Positions 61,987-64,000 of a stretch of DNA of 64,000 nucleotides are shown piece by piece; position 1 is the stretch's first letter, and the number at the start of each line of letters is the position of its first letter. The notes under the pieces are model-generated. The model saw only the letters and a program-made list of their open reading frames with translations. It was not told where the DNA came from and made no database searches. Made by a program: the position numbers and the translations under genes. The stretch is from Tateyamaria sp947503385 (GTDB lineage Bacteria > Pseudomonadota > Alphaproteobacteria > Rhodobacterales > Rhodobacteraceae). The DNA lies in assembly GCF_051195235.1 (NCBI RefSeq), contig NZ_JBNFZM010000001.1, positions 496,001-560,000 of the forward strand, written 5' to 3'.

Positions 61987-61994
61987 TGGGACCA

Positions 61995-63392
61995 GTGGCA
62001 GACGTTTCTCTGAAAAGGCGCATATGGGGCTGGATGGCCTTCGATTGGGCCACGCAGCCATTTTATACGCTTGGGCTGACATTCGTGTTCGGGCCGTATT
62101 TTGCGGCGGTCTCACTGGGCTATTACGAGACACAGATTGACGACCCCGACGGCGCGCGCGCTGCCAGCCAAGCGTTGTGGTTCTGGGCCAATACGATTGC
62201 GGGCATGATGATCGCCTTTACGGCGCCATTGGTCGGAGCCTACGCCGACAGCACCGGGCGACGAATGCCGTGGATTTGGGCGTTTTCCCTGCTTTATGTC
62301 GCAATGGTCGGAGCGCTCTGGTTCACATATCCGGACGGATCGACCCTGTTCATGGTGCTGATTGCCTTCAACGTGGCACTGATCGGGGCAGAGTTTCTGT
62401 TGATCTTTGTGAACGCCATTCTGCCCTCTCTCGGGGACAAGGACGAGATCGGCAAAATCTCGGGCAACGGCGCAGCACTCGGTTACTGGGGTGGGGTGCT
62501 GTCGCTGTTCATTATGCTTCTGCTTTTGGCCGAAAATGACAGTGGCAAGACGCTTGCCGGGTTGGACCCGCTTTTTGGACTTGATCCGGAGGCGCGCGAG
62601 GGCACGCGGTCCGTGGGACCGTTCATCGCACTGTGGTTCATCCTGTTTATGGTCCCGTTTTTCCTGTGGGTGCGCGAACCGCGACAGGCCAATCGCACGG
62701 GTGGCATCAGCGATGCCATGGCGGATCTCAAACAATCGCTCAAGGGCGCGTTGGGGCGGCGGTCCCTGCTGAACTTTCTCATCTCTTCGATGTTTTACCG
62801 GGACGCGCTGAATGCGCTTTATTCTGCCGGTGGCGTCTATGCGACGCTGGTGCTGGGTTGGTCGATCATCCAGATCGGTGTGTTTGGCATCGTCGGTGCC
62901 ATCACCGCGGCGGTGGCCACACAGATCGGCGGCATCTTTGACAGCCGGATCGGACCAAAGCCGGTGATCAAGGTCTGTTGCTATATCCTGATCGCAGTGT
63001 GTGTCGTGATTGTCGGTATGTCGCGGGAAAGCATCTTTGGCCTGATCATCCTGTCTGAAGGATCGTCGCTGCCGGATATCGTGTTCTACGTCTGCGGGGC
63101 CGCCATCGGCGGAGCGGGCGGCGCGATCTATGCTGCGTCCCGGTCCATGATGGTGCGCCACACCCATCCCGAACGGCCCACAGAAGCGTTTGGCCTTTTT
63201 GCGCTGTCCGGAAAAGCGACGGCATTTCTGGCCCCGGCTCTGATTGCGCTTGTATCGACGCTGACAGGCAATGCACAATTCGGGTATATTCCGGTCATAC
63301 TCCTGTTTGTCGCTGGCCTGTTCCTGTTGCGATACGTAAACCCCGAAGGAGACCACGCCCAATGGTCAAAATCCGACGTGCCTTTACCCTGA
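61995..63392 (+). CDS. MFS transporter, UMF1 (Atg22-like) family
   Basis: A carrier of about 465 residues with twelve predicted helices. The opening RIWGWMAFDWATQPFYTLGLTFVFGPYF is the UMF1/Atg22-type signature, with loop STGRRMPWIW after helix 2 and long central loop RQANRTGGISDAMADLKQS. The GTG start (VADVSLKRRI) is chosen because GGGGTGGGA precedes it and homology begins there; a TTG 54 bases earlier is unlikely. Substrate unknown (amino-acid efflux is suspected in yeast). Overlaps mepA by 31 bases. Confidence 0.9.
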   Translation: MADVSLKRRIWGWMAFDWATQPFYTLGLTFVFGPYFAAVSLGYYETQIDDPDGARAASQALWFWANTIAGMMIAFTAPLVGAYADSTGRRMPWIWAFSLLYVAMVGALWFTYPDGSTLFMVLIAFNVALIGAEFLLIFVNAILPSLGDKDEIGKISGNGAALGYWGGVLSLFIMLLLLAENDSGKTLAGLDPLFGLDPEAREGTRSVGPFIALWFILFMVPFFLWVREPRQANRTGGISDAMADLKQSLKGALGRRSLLNFLISSMFYRDALNALYSAGGVYATLVLGWSIIQIGVFGIVGAITAAVATQIGGIFDSRIGPKPVIKVCCYILIAVCVVIVGMSRESIFGLIILSEGSSLPDIVFYVCGAAIGGAGGAIYAASRSMMVRHTHPERPTEAFGLFALSGKATAFLAPALIALVSTLTGNAQFGYIPVILLFVAGLFLLRYVNPEGDHAQWSKSDVPLP

Positions 63393-64000
63393 TTTCAACA
63401 CTTCTGCTCTGCGCCTGCGCAGGCGGAGCTGACACGGACATAAGTGGCGCGCCGCTGCCCGATGTGGACCCGGCCACGCTACAGGCCTTTGCCAAGGGGC
63501 AGTTCGGCGGCAAGCGTGTCGCATCCCGGCAGAACGCTGGTGCCTTTGGCAGTTACGCCCGCGGATGCGTTGCAGGCGCGCAGCAACTCGCAGAGACGGG
63601 GCCAACATGGCAAGCCATGCGGCTGAGCCGGAACCGCAACTGGGGCCATCCCGAACTGGTGGATTTCGTGCAGGACCTGAGCCGGGCGGCAGCGGCGCAA
63701 CCGGGCTGGGCGGGTCTTTATGTGGGTGACATGAGCCAGCCGCGCGGCGGACCGATGTTGACCGGCCACCGCAGCCACCAGATCGGGCTGGACGTGGATG
63801 TCTGGATGCTGCCCGCGCGGAACCTGACATTAAGTGCCGCCGACCGCGAAAACATCAGTTCGATCTCTACAAGACGCAGCAGCGGTGCCTATGTGAATTC
63901 GAACTGGACGCGCCAGCATCACGAGATCATCAAGGCGGCGGCCAGCGACAAGCGCACCGCCCGCATCTTTGTCTTTCCGGGGGCCAAGGTGCAGATGTGC
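63362..64000 (+). CDS. mepA: penicillin-insensitive murein endopeptidase, 3' end cut
   Basis: Periplasmic metallo-endopeptidase that cuts D-Ala-mDAP cross-links of peptidoglycan. 213 residues are visible. N-terminus MVKIRRAFTLISTLLLCACAGG is an export signal with a possible lipobox (L-C-A-C). The zinc motif GHRSHQIGLDVDVWM (MepA-type HxxxxxxxD) is present, and the later NSNWTRQHHEIIKAAA supplies further family residues. AAGGAG lies about ten bases before the ATG, and the start is inside the end of the UMF1 gene, so the two are coupled. The gene runs off the window. Confidence 0.92.
   Translation, partial: MVKIRRAFTLISTLLLCACAGGADTDISGAPLPDVDPATLQAFAKGQFGGKRVASRQNAGAFGSYARGCVAGAQQLAETGPTWQAMRLSRNRNWGHPELVDFVQDLSRAAAAQPGWAGLYVGDMSQPRGGPMLTGHRSHQIGLDVDVWMLPARNLTLSAADRENISSISTRRSSGAYVNSNWTRQHHEIIKAAASDKRTARIFVFPGAKVQMC

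Overview
The window reads as chromosomal DNA of a GC-rich alphaproteobacterium of the Rhodobacterales, most likely an aerobic anoxygenic phototroph of the Roseobacter group. The grounds are a photosynthesis gene cluster in the order bchF-N-B-H-L-M-lhaA-puhA-B-C-orf-acsF-puhE-hemA, an oxygen-dependent cyclase gene (acsF) inside it, the regulators ppaA and ppsR, PpsR-type operators, an alphaproteobacterial LexA box, and many tightly overlapping genes. No rRNA, tRNA, CRISPR array, insertion sequence or prophage was recognised.

Positions 1-15074 (minus strand) form one long superoperon. It makes bacteriochlorophyll from 5-aminolevulinate (hemA) through Mg chelation (bchH), methylation (bchM), ring closure (acsF), dark protochlorophyllide reduction (bchL, bchN, bchB) and vinyl hydration (bchF). 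It also supplies the reaction-centre H subunit (puhA) and assembly factors (puhB, puhC, puhE, lhaA). Positions 15078-15378 are the divergent control region, with three TGT-N12-ACA palindromes and a further inverted repeat. Positions 15379-22123 (plus strand) are ppaA-ppsR, then a fourth palindrome touching the bchG start codon, then bchG, a PucC-like carrier, bchP, idi and a LysE-like exporter. The two arms together finish the pigment (esterification, phytyl reduction, isoprenoid supply) and place it under redox, light and B12-type control.

Positions 22191-29251 hold glycerol catabolism (glpD-glpK), a bidirectional terminator, and the gpmI-envC-ctpA operon read from the other strand. Positions 29366-34538 are a less ordered zone: a DUF3291 gene, an AT-richer stretch with one orphan secreted protein, and a LexA-boxed dnaE2 that seems to lack its C-terminal domain and has no imuA/imuB beside it. 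Two small genes follow (DUF1203, zinc finger). Positions 34772-41537 carry polA and several single housekeeping or accessory genes (GNAT, YdeI/OmdA, DUF2798, Hyi-like isomerase, atypical SDR, DUF1285).

Positions 41588-55652 are a cell-envelope block: moxR-DUF58-DUF4159-large membrane protein on the plus strand, meeting pbpC and a giant alpha-2-macroglobulin on the minus strand at a shared CTAG stop. Positions 55799-64000 carry a hybrid histidine kinase, yaaA, recQ, yggT, a thioesterase, a UMF1-type MFS carrier and a 3'-truncated mepA.

The points most worth a second look are: an intergenic Rhodobacteraceae-type GC-rich palindromic repeat that appears to lie in frame inside bchB; the operator that abuts the bchG start codon; the inverted repeat in the ppaA leader; the conserved-looking 98-residue ORF between puhC and acsF; and the truncated, LexA-boxed, orphan dnaE2.
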